A stretch of DNA of 64,000 nt, from NCBI RefSeq assembly GCF_009856605.1, contig NZ_CP047242.1:4346001-4410000 (forward strand), written 5' to 3'. How positions within the stretch are numbered: the stretch's first letter is position 1; the number at the start of each line of letters is the position of its first letter. Below the pieces are notes generated by a model. It was not told where the DNA came from. It saw nothing but the letters and a program-made list of their open reading frames with translations, and did not search any database. Shown piece after piece: positions 1-8,744 of the stretch. A program made the translations under genes and the position numbers. Source of the stretch: Trichormus variabilis 0441 (GTDB taxonomy: Bacteria > Cyanobacteriota > Cyanobacteriia > Cyanobacteriales > Nostocaceae).

Positions 1-603
1 GCTATTTACATCACAATTTATTTGTACTGCGTGCGTCAGTTGTCATTTGTCATTGGTCAGTTGCTTTTGTTCTGGATTTAATTCCCCATTCCCTTATGGG
101 TGGTTTTAACAATCTTGTCCCCTGCCACTGACTACTGACTACTGACAAAACTCCATCACCTCGTAGGTGGAGTTTTTATTAGCTCAGATTCAGGCAAATA
201 CCAATCTCAACATTGGTCTTTCATCATTATTTTACTCTTAACCCAAAAATAATTTTGCTGTACGGGATTATTCTAGATTTAATCTTACACCAACATTATA
301 TCTAGACCGTAAATACACTTTGTTTATTTCATTACTTTATGTTTACAGAGAAAACATTTATAACTAATTAGTAATGCCCATTTTATCTAAATTTCAAACA
401 CTTAAACACAATATTTAACAGGTTTAATTTTGTACTTTTAGGCATCTCTCATCAATAAATTACCAATGCAAATTTTACTGCTTGGACATATCTACTCTAC
501 AGACAACAAGGACAAACATCTTCCTAAATGAATATTTTCTAAAATTACATTGTCTGATTTAATAGTGCGAAGTGTTCCGTTTCCGTGTGAGGTTAAGTTC
601 AGA
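1..603. other. intergenic region with STRR and a terminator
   Basis: No convincing gene is seen here. Bases about 33-65 and 127-147 carry heptameric short tandem repeats (units like GTCATTG and ACTACTG), a class common between genes in heterocystous cyanobacteria. A bulged hairpin at 151-172 followed by five Ts looks like a plus-strand terminator for a gene left of the window. The rest, about 180-600, is AT-rich and presumably holds the promoter of the following secreted protein gene; I could not pick out a defined promoter. Confidence 0.5.
151..178 (+). terminator. probable rho-independent terminator
   Basis: CACC (157-160) pairs with GGTG around a five-base loop, CTC/GAG extend the stem through a bulge, and a T-run follows. 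It probably ends a plus-strand gene that lies outside the window. Confidence 0.45.
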
Positions 604-1263
604 ATGAAGGGAAAATCTCTGACTTTGATTGGTACAGCTTTGACTTTAGCTCTCACAGCTAATTTTGCTGTTGCACAATCTAGTAAATCCCAAATTGCCC
701 AATCAAGTGAATCGTCCACCAGTTCACCAACGGAAATCCAGCTATCACCAGAAGGATTTGAAATTCTTTGTAAGCGTTTCCCCCTCAATTCCCGTTGTCA
801 AGGCAATAGCGCAGTTACGCCTAGTGGTTCTAGCAATACGACCGTAGACACTCAGCCTGCATCTAGCGAAACTCCAGCAACCACAGCGCCAGATAGCACC
901 ACTCTACCTGCACCTAGCGAAACTCCAGCAACCACAGCGCCAGATAGCACCACTCTACCTGCACCTAGCGAAACTCCAGAAACCCCAGCGTCAGGTAGCA
1001 CCACTCTACCTGCACCTAGCGAAACTCCAGCAACCACAGCGCCAGGTAGCACCACTCTACCTGCACCTAGCGAAACTCCAGCAACCACAGCGCCAGGTAG
1101 CACCACTCTACCTGCACCCAGTGAAACTCCAGAAACCACAGCGCCAGGTAGCACCACTCTACCTGCACCCAGTGAAACACCCGTAACCCCAGCGCCAGGC
1201 AGTATTTCTCCTAGTACTGTCCCCGATTCTGGTGTACCTAAAACTCCTACTCCTGGTAACTAG
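604..1263 (+). CDS. secreted protein with Pro/Thr/Ser-rich 17-residue tandem repeats
   Basis: 219 residues from the ATG at 604, which has a GAGG ribosome-binding sequence about 10 bases upstream. An in-frame TTG at 550 would add 18 residues ahead of an otherwise normal signal peptide, so 604 is preferred. Residues 1-25 form a signal peptide (basic start, hydrophobic core, cleavage after AVA). A short segment with two Cys (about 50-70) follows. Then come seven copies of a 17-residue unit like PAPSETPATTAPGSTTL, encoded by 51-bp direct repeats, and a Pro-rich tail. It is probably an exported wall or matrix protein with an extended, perhaps glycosylated, stalk. The function is unknown. The repeat number is likely to vary between strains by slippage. 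Confidence 0.75.
   Translation: MKGKSLTLIGTALTLALTANFAVAQSSKSQIAQSSESSTSSPTEIQLSPEGFEILCKRFPLNSRCQGNSAVTPSGSSNTTVDTQPASSETPATTAPDSTTLPAPSETPATTAPDSTTLPAPSETPETPASGSTTLPAPSETPATTAPGSTTLPAPSETPATTAPGSTTLPAPSETPETTAPGSTTLPAPSETPVTPAPGSISPSTVPDSGVPKTPTPGN
856..1212 (+). repeat. seven 51-bp tandem coding repeats
   Basis: Seven in-frame 51-bp units encode the PAPSETP...STTL motif. Copies 4 and 5 are nearly identical at DNA level, which suggests recent duplication. There are no spacers, so this is not a CRISPR array. Confidence 0.9.
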
Positions 1264-1302
1264 ACTTTCATCCCAGGTGGCACAAAGACTATAGTTAAAT
1301 AA

Positions 1303-1340
1303 GAGAAAGGCTAGGAAGAATTGACCCTAGCCTTTTTCTC
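1303..1340. terminator. bidirectional terminator
   Basis: AAAGGCTAGG pairs with CCTAGCCTTT, with A-rich and T-rich flanks on both sides. It can end both the plus-strand repeat-protein gene and the minus-strand lspA. Confidence 0.8.
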
Positions 1341-1816
1341 TATCTAGACCTGTGATGAGAATCAGGTGATTTCTGTAATGAGGCTAGTAGCAGGCAAACA
1401 ATACCGATACTAATAAATGAATCTGCCATATTAAACACGGCAAAATTAATTAAGCGAAAATCTAGAAAATCAACTACATAACCTAAAGCAAACCGATCAA
1501 TCCCGTTACCCATAGCGCCGCCCAGAATCAAGCCATAACCGAGTTGATCCCAACGTTCTAAAACTGGGCCTAACAATGCCAACCCTATTAATAATAAACT
1601 TACTCCCAAAGATAACCAGCGCAGCCATTCTACTTTTCCACTAAACAAACTAAAAGCTGCACCAGTATTTGTGACGTAAGTAAAGTGAAATATTCCCGGT
1701 AAGATTGGTAGTGTCTCTCCTAAGCTAAAGGTTTGCACGACCCAATATTTGGTCAGTTGGTCTACAAAGAAAGCAATAAAGGCAGCTATCCAGAAAAGGC
1801 GATTTTTGAAACGCAT
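1340..1816 (-). CDS. lspA: lipoprotein signal peptidase (signal peptidase II)
   Basis: Inner-membrane aspartyl protease that cleaves the signal peptide of prolipoproteins after the lipobox Cys has been acylated. It would process PstS, encoded downstream in this window. From the ATG at 1816 it has 158 residues, the normal family length. A TTG at 1831 would add five residues and lies in a repeat, so the ATG is preferred. Four hydrophobic segments are visible. The two family motifs are present: NGIDR...GYVVDF, with catalytic Asp about 116, and FNMADSFI, with catalytic Asp about 132. It shares its strand with bioY upstream, and STRR heptamers fill the gap. Confidence 0.93.
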   Translation of the reverse strand: MRFKNRLFWIAAFIAFFVDQLTKYWVVQTFSLGETLPILPGIFHFTYVTNTGAAFSLFSGKVEWLRWLSLGVSLLLIGLALLGPVLERWDQLGYGLILGGAMGNGIDRFALGYVVDFLDFRLINFAVFNMADSFISIGIVCLLLASLQKSPDSHHRSR

Positions 1817-1825
1817 GGCAAGTTT

Positions 1826-1939
1826 AGTCAATAGTCAACAGTCCATAGTCAACAGTCAAAAGTCTATAGTCCAAAGCAGTCATCATTAACTAATGACTAA
1901 TGGCTAATGACTGATGACCAATGACTAATGACTAATAAA
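1826..1939. repeat. two STRR heptamer arrays
   Basis: Array 1 (1826-1874) has seven units of AGTCAAC type. Array 2 (1891-1939) has seven units of TAATGAC type. The bioY stop codon (1932-1934) lies inside array 2, so the array reaches into coding sequence. Confidence 0.85.
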
Positions 1940-2522
1940 ACATCAAGTGTCGCAACACATATGCTACTACAGAGACAGCACAGACTACAGCTAATTGTCC
2001 CGGAATCACCCACCAAGAGTAGACAAGGATTGATTGCATTAAGGGTATTGTGTCTGTGCCTTGCCAGTGAAAAAAAGACCTAATCATGAGATAAGCAATG
2101 CCACACAGGTGTACGCTTAATAAACCACAAATACAGCTAAAAGTGAGAGACTCTATTTTAGGTCTAGCTTGAAAGGCAAAAAATCCACAAATCCAAGCTC
2201 CAGGGATGAAGCCTAGCAAATAACCAAACTGTGATGCTTTCACATAACCGATATTACCGCCACCATCAGAAAAGACAGGGTGCAAAGTCAAACCCATAAC
2301 TAAATAAGCAATTTGTGAGAGCGCACCAGCATTTTTACCCCCTAAACAACCTACTAAAAGTACCGCACCAACTTGATAGCTGACACCTAATGAAAAGGTT
2401 TGGATTCCTGTCTGACTCCAATTCCAAGGTAAGGTAATACCATAAGCTTCTAAGAAAGTACCTCCCATTGTTAGGAGTAAGCCAATCATAGACCAAAGTA
2501 GTTGATTTGAGGCGGCAATCAT
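1932..2522 (-). CDS. bioY: biotin transporter S component BioY
   Basis: 196-residue integral membrane protein with about six hydrophobic segments and the BioY-type motif GYLLGFIPGAWICGF in the middle. BioY is the substrate-binding S unit of energy-coupling-factor (ECF) biotin importers. No EcfA or EcfT gene is adjacent, which fits a shared ECF module. An ECF-type ATPase gene does occur elsewhere in the window (37.6 kb), but nothing here shows that the two work together. The ATG at 2522 begins directly before the first membrane segment. Confidence 0.82.
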   Translation of the reverse strand: MIAASNQLLWSMIGLLLTMGGTFLEAYGITLPWNWSQTGIQTFSLGVSYQVGAVLLVGCLGGKNAGALSQIAYLVMGLTLHPVFSDGGGNIGYVKASQFGYLLGFIPGAWICGFFAFQARPKIESLTFSCICGLLSVHLCGIAYLMIRSFFHWQGTDTIPLMQSILVYSWWVIPGQLAVVCAVSVVAYVLRHLMFY

Positions 2523-3105
2523 TTATCAGGCACAAGGGGAAAGCAACAGCAACCAGTATAGGCATTAATTATGTGACTGAAATTCGTACTAATTTGTTCA
2601 TATGTCCACTAGAATACTGAAGTTCCTTAGCTTGAATGGTTCTAAGTGCTGAGTAATGGGTATTGAGTGCTGTTAGCAATAGCGGGGTGTTGAGCCGCTT
2701 TTTGAGTGTTGAGTTAATAGCAGTGAATCATCACTCTCACTATTTTCTTTAGTCCTTGCCCCTCTATTACTCATTCCCCATCTGCCAGTCCCTAATCTCC
2801 AATTCCCTTTTCACCTATCCTGATGTGAACAGTTGATGATGGTTGCTGGGACTAAAAGATTAACTAGACTAAATATTCTATCTCTGCTTTTATTGTGCTT
2901 TTTTTGATAAGAATTTCATACAATTTATGTAATTTCCCTGTTGGCATAAGTTTTGTATCGGCTGAAATTTAGAGTCAGCGATCGCCTACCAAGGAAAATG
3001 GATTTTCATAATAATTATTTGCCAGTTTGTTTGTATAGTTCCTGTATAATTTTTTGCTCAGTGCTATAGAGGAAAACTTGGGCAGTATATCTAAAAAAAA
3101 TATAT
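2523..3105. other. intergenic region upstream of pstS
   Basis: About 580 bases without a convincing gene. Short heptamer-like repeats (GAGTGCTGAGT, TGAGTGTTGAG) occur at 2645-2730, with a weak hairpin (AGCGG/CCGCT then TTTTT) at 2681-2704. The rest is AT-rich leader sequence approaching the Pho boxes. Confidence 0.5.
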
Positions 3106-3135
3106 TTTTTCCTTGTTTTAACCTTTCGTTAACCT
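3106..3135 (+). promoter_or_regulatory. tandem Pho boxes upstream of pstS
   Basis: Octamers TTTTTCCT (3106), TTTAACCT (3117) and GTTAACCT (3128) repeat with an 11-base period. This matches the cyanobacterial PhoB/SphR box (CTTAACCT-like octamers spaced by three bases). They lie 65-95 bases before the pstS start, and they imply induction of the operon by phosphate starvation. Confidence 0.75.
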
Positions 3136-3199
3136 TAATACCTATCTATAAGGGGTAGCGTAGAAGCGCCCATCTGAAAATTTCCTCAAACAGACAGCG

Positions 3200-4381
3200 A
3201 TGCTCTCATATATCAAGAGAATTAAAAATAACCGCATTCCAGTATCAATTACCGTATTAACACTGGCGATGAGTTTAGCTGCTTGTGGTGGGCAGCAAGG
3301 CTCAGACAATACTGCAACTCAAGATGGTTCATCTGGTACAGCTAAAGATGCTACAGCTTCCAGCCCAGTAAAATTGGATCTTGGTGGCAATGTCACATTA
3401 ACTGGAGCTGGTGCATCGTTTCCTGCACCGTTATATCAAAGTTGGTTCACGGAATTAAACAAAAAGTACCCCAATTTACAAGTTAACTATCAGTCAGTAG
3501 GTAGCGGCGCTGGAGTTGAACAATTTATCCAAGGTACGGTAGATTTCGGTGCTAGTGACGTAGCCATGAAGGATGAAGAAATCCAAAAAGTACCGCAAGA
3601 CAAAGGTACTTTATTACTACCAATGACTGCTGGTAGTATTGTCTTGGCTTATAATCTCCCTGATGTTGCTGACCTGAAACTACCAAGGGCAGTTTACACA
3701 GACATTTTGCTAGGTAATATTAAAACTTGGAACGACAAAAAAATTGCTGATGCCAACCCTGGTGTAAATCTTCCTAATCAGCCAATTACAGTTGTATATC
3801 GTTCCGATGGTAGTGGAACTACAGGGGTATTTACTAAACACCTCAGTGCCATCAATCCAGATTGGAAAAGCAAAGTAGGCGATGGTAAAACTGTCAATTG
3901 GCCTGTGGGTGTTGGTGCGAAGGGAAATGAAGGTGTAACAGCTCAAGTCCAACAAACCCAAGGCTCTATTGGTTACATAGAATATGGCTACGCCAAACAA
4001 AACGGACTCAAGTTTGCGGCGTTAGAAAATAAAGATGGTAAATTTGTGATACCCACAGAAGAATCAGCATCTAAAACTTTAGAAGCTGTCACCTTACCAA
4101 CAGACCTCCGCGCTTTTATTGCAGACCCAGAAGGTGCAGAATCTTATCCTATAGTCACCTACACTTGGATTATGACTTATAAAAAATATGCTGATCCAGT
4201 GAAAGCGAAAGCAGTGGAAGCCGCAATTGAGTATGGTTTAACAGAAGGGCAAAAGGTCGCCGCAGAACTGGGGTATGTTCCCCTACCTCAAAATGTGGTG
4301 GCAAAGGTAGCGGCTGTGGCTGACCAAATTAGTCCAGATTATAAAATTGCAGTAAGTGGCAACACAAGCGCTAGCAAGTAA
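3200..4381 (+). CDS. pstS: phosphate ABC transporter substrate-binding lipoprotein PstS
   Basis: 393 residues. The N-terminus is a lipoprotein signal with lipobox LAAC (acylated Cys29), followed by a Ser/Thr/Gly-rich linker (30-58) and a periplasmic binding domain. Phosphate-contact loops are visible: GAGASFPAP (about 69-77), ASDVAM (about 118-123) and RSDGSGTTG (201-209). It captures periplasmic phosphate for the PstCAB transporter encoded directly downstream. Pho boxes upstream imply PhoB/SphR control. The 160-base gap before pstC contains a weak inverted repeat (AATCAAT/ATTGATT, 4380-4399) that could separate expression of the abundant binding protein from the membrane genes. Confidence 0.95.
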   Translation: MLSYIKRIKNNRIPVSITVLTLAMSLAACGGQQGSDNTATQDGSSGTAKDATASSPVKLDLGGNVTLTGAGASFPAPLYQSWFTELNKKYPNLQVNYQSVGSGAGVEQFIQGTVDFGASDVAMKDEEIQKVPQDKGTLLLPMTAGSIVLAYNLPDVADLKLPRAVYTDILLGNIKTWNDKKIADANPGVNLPNQPITVVYRSDGSGTTGVFTKHLSAINPDWKSKVGDGKTVNWPVGVGAKGNEGVTAQVQQTQGSIGYIEYGYAKQNGLKFAALENKDGKFVIPTEESASKTLEAVTLPTDLRAFIADPEGAESYPIVTYTWIMTYKKYADPVKAKAVEAAIEYGLTEGQKVAAELGYVPLPQNVVAKVAAVADQISPDYKIAVSGNTSASK

Positions 4382-4543
4382 TCAATCCAAAAATTGATTG
4401 ACTAATCAAATCACTTGGTCACCGTACAAGCTTAATGTTGATTAGGTTATGTGGCTGGTTTTGAGATTTTAGTACAGCCACAAGTTAATAAATCTACTTG
4501 CTTCTCACATTTTCCTCTGATTTAATCTTGAAAGTCAGTATTC

Positions 4544-5494
4544 ATGGCTACAAACTCTCAAAATCTGCCATCAGCTATTAAAAGTCGCTCTGAAGCAGAC
4601 AGATCCCTAGATCGAGGCTTTATTTGGCTGACTCGGATTTTTGCTTTGGCGATCGCTGGTACTCTGTTATGGATAGCTCTACAAGTCACTATTGCTGCTT
4701 GGCCGGCTATCAAGGAATTTGGTATTGGCTTTTTAGCCAAAAGTACTTGGAACCCTGTTAATAACGATTATGGGGTATTACCCCAAGTTTACGGAACGAT
4801 CATTAGTTCCTTTATTGGTTTATTAATAGCTGTACCTATAGGAGTGGGAACGGCTGTTTTATTAAGTGAAGATTTTCTGCCAGTCAAAGTACGTACTGTA
4901 CTAGTGTTTTTAGTAGAGTTGCTGGCAGCTATTCCCAGCGTTGTCTATGGAGTATGGGGTATTTTTGTCTTAGTACCAATCACAACTAATATAGGCAGAT
5001 GGCTCCATAGTTCTTTGGGTTGGTTGCCCTTGTTTAGCACCCCTCCCACAGGCCCAGGAATGTTACCCGCAGGAATAATCCTGGCAATTATGACTCTGCC
5101 AATTATTACAGCCATCTCCCGTGATGCCTTAATTTCTGTACCTCCAAGTTTACGCCAAGCATCGTTAGGACTGGGCGCAACACGCTGGGAAACCATTTTT
5201 CAAATTCTGATTCCATCGGCTTTTTCTGGCATTGTTAGTGCTGTCATGCTAGCACTAGGACGGGCGATGGGAGAAACAATGGCTGTCACAATGCTGATTG
5301 GTAACTCCAACAATATTAGCCTTTCATTATTAGCACCAGCCAATACAATTTCTTCTCTACTTGCCAACCAATTCTCAGAAGCAAGTGGCTTGCAAGTCGC
5401 GGCTTTGATGTATGCTGCTTTAGTTTTATTTGTTTTGACTTTAGCAGTGAATATCTTGGCCGAATTTATAGTCCTCCGAGTCAAGCGAATTTAG
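4544..5494 (+). CDS. pstC: phosphate ABC transporter permease PstC
   Basis: 316 residues with six predicted membrane helices. The ABC permease EAA-type loop is visible (ALISVPPSLRQASLGLGATRWETI, about residues 191-214), which docks on the ATPase. It forms the membrane channel with PstA. It starts at an ATG 162 bases after pstS and is followed by pstA after 20 bases, so C, A and B are clearly cotranscribed. Confidence 0.94.
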   Translation: MATNSQNLPSAIKSRSEADRSLDRGFIWLTRIFALAIAGTLLWIALQVTIAAWPAIKEFGIGFLAKSTWNPVNNDYGVLPQVYGTIISSFIGLLIAVPIGVGTAVLLSEDFLPVKVRTVLVFLVELLAAIPSVVYGVWGIFVLVPITTNIGRWLHSSLGWLPLFSTPPTGPGMLPAGIILAIMTLPIITAISRDALISVPPSLRQASLGLGATRWETIFQILIPSAFSGIVSAVMLALGRAMGETMAVTMLIGNSNNISLSLLAPANTISSLLANQFSEASGLQVAALMYAALVLFVLTLAVNILAEFIVLRVKRI

Positions 5495-5514
5495 CTTAGT
5501 GGTGAGTTGAATTT

Positions 5515-6396
5515 ATGAATGCTGATTTTCCTGAAAGGAGTTTAACTCGCGCCCCCATGTCTGGACGGACGCTGTTTAATACGATGATGACAGGAGTAGC
5601 ATTCCTGTGTGGAGCATTAGCTCTGTTGCCGCTATTGGCAGTACTATCTTATGTCATCATTAAAGGTTTTAGTAGTCTCAATCTAAGTATATTTACAGAA
5701 TTGCCGCCCGCACCTCTAAGACAGGGAGGAGGTTTTGGTAATGCCATTTTGGGTACACTATTAATGGTAGGAATTGGTGCATTAATTAGTATTCCATTAG
5801 GTGTAATAGCGGCAATTTATTTAACAGAGTTTAGCTCTGGTAAACTAGCCAGATGGATTAGGTTTGCTACTAATGTCCTGAGCGGAGTTCCTTCTATTAT
5901 TGCTGGTGTATTTGCTTATGGGATTATAGTTCTGACATTGGTAAAGCTGAATTTAGGTTCTTATTCAGCTATTGGCGGGGGATTTGCATTAGCAATCTTA
6001 ATGCTGCCAATTATTGTGAGAACTACTGACGAAGCTTTACAGCTAGTTTCGCAAGATTTGCGCCAAGCATCTGTAGGTTTGGGAGCTACTAATTTTCAAA
6101 CAGTAACACAAGTTGTCTTGCCAGCTGCTTTACCGGCAATTGTCACAGGATCAACATTGGCGATCGCCCGTGCTGCTGGAGAAACTGCACCTTTATTGTT
6201 TACTGCCTTATTTTCACCATTCTGGCCTAATAGCTTATTTAAACCCACAGCTTCGCTGGCTGTTTTGGTTTACAACTTTGCCATTTCTCCGTTTAAAAAT
6301 TGGCAGTCACTAGCCTGGGCTGCATCTTTGATTTTGGTGTTGATGGTTCTCATCACCAGTATCATTGCTCGCTGGGCAACTCGTCAAAAAGCTTAG
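5515..6396 (+). CDS. pstA: phosphate ABC transporter permease PstA
   Basis: 293 residues with six hydrophobic segments. The EAA loop (EALQLVSQDLRQASVGLGAT, about 173-192) interacts with PstB. It pairs with PstC to form the inner-membrane phosphate channel. The gene lies 20 bases after pstC and 65 bases before pstB. The start at ATG 5515 gives a short polar N-terminus before the first helix; a second Met at about residue 15 (MSGRTLF) is a possible alternative start. Confidence 0.94.
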   Translation: MNADFPERSLTRAPMSGRTLFNTMMTGVAFLCGALALLPLLAVLSYVIIKGFSSLNLSIFTELPPAPLRQGGGFGNAILGTLLMVGIGALISIPLGVIAAIYLTEFSSGKLARWIRFATNVLSGVPSIIAGVFAYGIIVLTLVKLNLGSYSAIGGGFALAILMLPIIVRTTDEALQLVSQDLRQASVGLGATNFQTVTQVVLPAALPAIVTGSTLAIARAAGETAPLLFTALFSPFWPNSLFKPTASLAVLVYNFAISPFKNWQSLAWAASLILVLMVLITSIIARWATRQKA

Positions 6397-6461
6397 GAAG
6401 TAATCTCTTAATAGCTTAATCAACGTTATCTGCCATCCTTAACACTTACACTAGACCATTT

Positions 6462-7268
6462 ATGGCTACAAATACTAGCACCCTCAATAGCACAGAAACC
6501 GTCCTGAAGACCGAAAATCTTAATGTCTACTATGGCAAATTCCTAGCCTTACAAAACATTTGGTTAGATATTCCCAAAAATAAAGTGACAGCCTTTATCG
6601 GCCCTTCTGGTTGCGGCAAAAGTACTTTGTTGCGTTGCTACAACCGTCTCAATGACCTGATTGAATCATTCCGAGCCGAAGGTAAAGTCTTTTATTACGG
6701 GAAAAATTTGTATGCACAAGATATTGACCCTGTAGAAGTGCGTCGTCGGATTGGGATGGTATTTCAAAGACCAAACCCATTCTCAAAATCAATTTATGAC
6801 AATATTGCTTACGGAGCCAAAATTAATGGTTTCAAAGGTAATATGGACGAATTGGTGGAACGAAGCTTGCGCCAAGCAGCGTTGTGGGATGAGGTCAAAG
6901 ATAAACTACGCCAAAGTGGCTTGTCTTTATCTGGTGGACAACAGCAAAGGTTATGTATTGCGCGAGCGATCGCCGTTCAACCAGAGATTATCCTCATGGA
7001 TGAACCTTGTTCTGCGTTAGATCCCATCTCTACGTTACGTGTAGAAGAACTAATCCACGAACTGAAAGAGCAATACACTATTGTTATTGTTACTCACAAT
7101 ATGCAGCAAGCTGCCCGTGTCTCCGACATGACAGCATTTTTTAACGTCCGGCCTACAGAAACAGGGGGTCGTATTGGCTACTTGGTAGAATACGATGCCA
7201 CAGAATCAATTTTCAATAATCCTAAGCAAGAAGATACCAGAGATTACGTTAGTGGCAGATTCGGTTAA
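6462..7268 (+). CDS. pstB: phosphate ABC transporter ATPase PstB
   Basis: 268 residues with the full ABC ATPase set: Walker [10 protein letters not shown] (47-55), Q-loop FQRPNPF, signature LSGGQQQRL (156-164), Walker B IILMDEP (176-182) and the switch His in VTHNMQQA. The FQRPNPF Q-loop and the RPTETGGR tail region are typical of PstB. It energises phosphate import by PstCA. It is the last gene of the operon and is followed by a clear terminator. Confidence 0.95.
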
Positions 7269-7291
7269 ATAAAGCTAATAACTTAATTTCT

Positions 7292-7331
7292 AAAATTAGG
7301 TATGCGCTGCATTCCTAATTTTATTTTTTTT
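7292..7331 (+). terminator. terminator of the pst operon
   Basis: AAAATTAGG (7292-7300) pairs with CCTAATTTT (7314-7322), then A and eight Ts. It lies 24 bases after the pstB stop. Confidence 0.85.
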
Positions 7332-7362
7332 GGGGGGTTGGAGACAATTCAAAATTCTCTAT

Positions 7363-7408
7363 GGGTTTGGGGGTTTAGGGAGTTTAGGGGGTTTAGGGGG
7401 TTTAGGGG
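7363..7408 (+). repeat. G-tract repeat, potential G-quadruplex
   Basis: Six runs of three to five Gs are separated by TTT, TTTA or AGTTTA (unit like GGGGGTTTA). Four such tracts are enough to form an intramolecular quadruplex on the plus strand. It lies between the pst terminator and the TauD-like gene. Confidence 0.8.
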
Positions 7409-7450
7409 CGTAAATGTTTGAAACCCTTACGCCCGGTATCAACAAAATTC
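7403..7450. repeat. dispersed repeat copy 1 (GCGTAA...TTACGC type)
   Basis: GGGGCGTAA and TTACGCCC form an imperfect inverted repeat around ATGTTTGAAACCC. Related sequences occur at 17091-17161 and 49955-50040. The remaining sequence up to the next gene (7451-7731) shows nothing else I can name. Confidence 0.55.
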
Positions 7451-7731
7451 ACAATTCCCTCATTACTGATGACTCGGTACGCAGTTAGATGTCTTGCGAT
7501 CGCGTTTCAGCACTTAGAACTCAAGTCTTGATTATCGAATGATGGCAACGTTGCTGATGAAGCAGCAGCTTTTCAACAGCTTAAAATACTGTAACCTTAA
7601 AATACGCATAATCGATAGATTTACTGTAGAATAAATTTCAGCTACAAGCGAACGCATCCGTGAATATGTGGCAACACATCGGAAGCTAACTTTACAAATA
7701 CCCTCTTATAGATAAAACCTGGAGAATTCCA

Positions 7732-8697
7732 ATGGGTTACAAGCACATTGAAGTTAAGCCTGTATCTGGCTTTATCGGTGCAGAAATTGGTGGTGTAGAC
7801 CTTTCTACTCATCTGCAAGATGAAACGATCCAAGAAATTCGCAAAGCTTTACTGAAGTGGAAAGTTGTATTTTTTCGCAATCAGAACATTGATCATGCGG
7901 CTCAGATCGCGTTCACAGGGCGTTTTGGTGAAGTAACCTATGCTCATCCCCACGAAGATGAGCCAATCGAAGGCTATTCACAAATCCTACCAATTGATCG
8001 TAGTCGCTACGAACGGCGCAATGGTCTACGTCGTTCCAGCTACGAAAGCCGTTGGCACACCGATGTAACAGCAGCTATCAACCCACCTGCGGGGTCGATT
8101 TTGCGTGCTGTTAACGTTCCCAGTATTGGCGGTGACACCCAGTGGACTAATTTAGTTGCGGCATACGAAGGTTTGTCAGCACCTGTGCGTGAGTTGGCAG
8201 ACAAATTGAAGGCTGAACATCGTTTTAATGCACGTTTGCGACTACCCAGCAACAGCAAGATTGCCCAGCGCATTGCAGCGAATCCCATTGTTTCCATTCA
8301 TCCAGTAGTGAGAGTTCATCCAGAAACAGGCGAACGTGCATTGTTTGTCAATCCTGGTTTCACCTCCCACATTCTTGATGTATCTCCCCAAGAAAGTGAG
8401 TTGCTACTTGAGTTATTCTTTAACCAAATTACCAAGCCAGCCTACACAACTCGTTTCCGTTGGAATAATGGTGATATTGCTTTCTGGGATAATCGTGCCA
8501 CTGCACATTTAGCTCCTCAAGATTTGGATCATCTAGAAGTTGAGAGGGTGCTTTATCGCACTACTATCACTGGCGATGTCCCTGTTGGAGTCAACGGTTT
8601 CCGTTCCGAAATAGTTGAAGGTGAGCTGTTTACCAGCGAATTGCCAAATGCCTTGAAGAATAAAGTTGAGAAGGTTGCACAACCAGTGCTTTCCTAG
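7732..8697 (+). CDS. TauD/TfdA-family Fe(II)/2-oxoglutarate dioxygenase
   Basis: 321 residues. Family members hydroxylate small substrates such as taurine, sulfonates or chlorophenoxyacetates using Fe(II), O2 and 2-oxoglutarate. The iron facial triad is visible: H109-T-D111 (WHTDVT) and the distal His259 in WDNRATAHLAP. The 2-oxoglutarate-binding Arg is Arg276 (ERVLYRTT). The length is slightly longer than TauD (about 283). The substrate cannot be read from the sequence, and no sulfonate transporter gene adjoins it. The ATG at 7732 has GGAG nine bases upstream. It stands alone, ending at a convergent hairpin shared with trmFO. Confidence 0.88.
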   Translation: MGYKHIEVKPVSGFIGAEIGGVDLSTHLQDETIQEIRKALLKWKVVFFRNQNIDHAAQIAFTGRFGEVTYAHPHEDEPIEGYSQILPIDRSRYERRNGLRRSSYESRWHTDVTAAINPPAGSILRAVNVPSIGGDTQWTNLVAAYEGLSAPVRELADKLKAEHRFNARLRLPSNSKIAQRIAANPIVSIHPVVRVHPETGERALFVNPGFTSHILDVSPQESELLLELFFNQITKPAYTTRFRWNNGDIAFWDNRATAHLAPQDLDHLEVERVLYRTTITGDVPVGVNGFRSEIVEGELFTSELPNALKNKVEKVAQPVLS

Positions 8698-8704
8698 AAA
8701 ACTT

Positions 8705-8744
8705 GAGTGCTGAGTAAAAAAGCCCAGCTACTTACTCAGCACTC
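8705..8744. terminator. bidirectional hairpin between convergent genes
   Basis: GAGTGCTGAGTAA (8705-8717) pairs perfectly with TTACTCAGCACTC (8732-8744). It sits seven bases after the dioxygenase stop and ends where trmFO ends. The arm GAGTGCTGAGT recurs elsewhere in the window as part of STRR. Confidence 0.75.

Noticed and set aside
852..1157. Open frame on the minus strand across the 51-bp repeats
   Set aside because: It is a shadow of the repeat-encoding plus-strand gene; the periodic pattern keeps all frames open.
856..1212. Possible CRISPR-like array
   Set aside because: Units are contiguous with no spacers, and they encode a protein repeat in frame.
2681..2704. Short hairpin AGCGG/CCGCT plus T-run as a terminator
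   Set aside because: No gene ends upstream on the plus strand; only a five-bp stem, mixed with STRR.
4380..4399. Hairpin between pstS and pstC as a terminator
   Set aside because: Only seven bp, A/T-rich and without a T-run; kept only as a remark in the pstS entry.
7540..7632. 31-codon frame MMATLLMKQQLFNSLKYCNL upstream of the TauD-like gene
   Set aside because: No ribosome-binding site or family match; could be chance.
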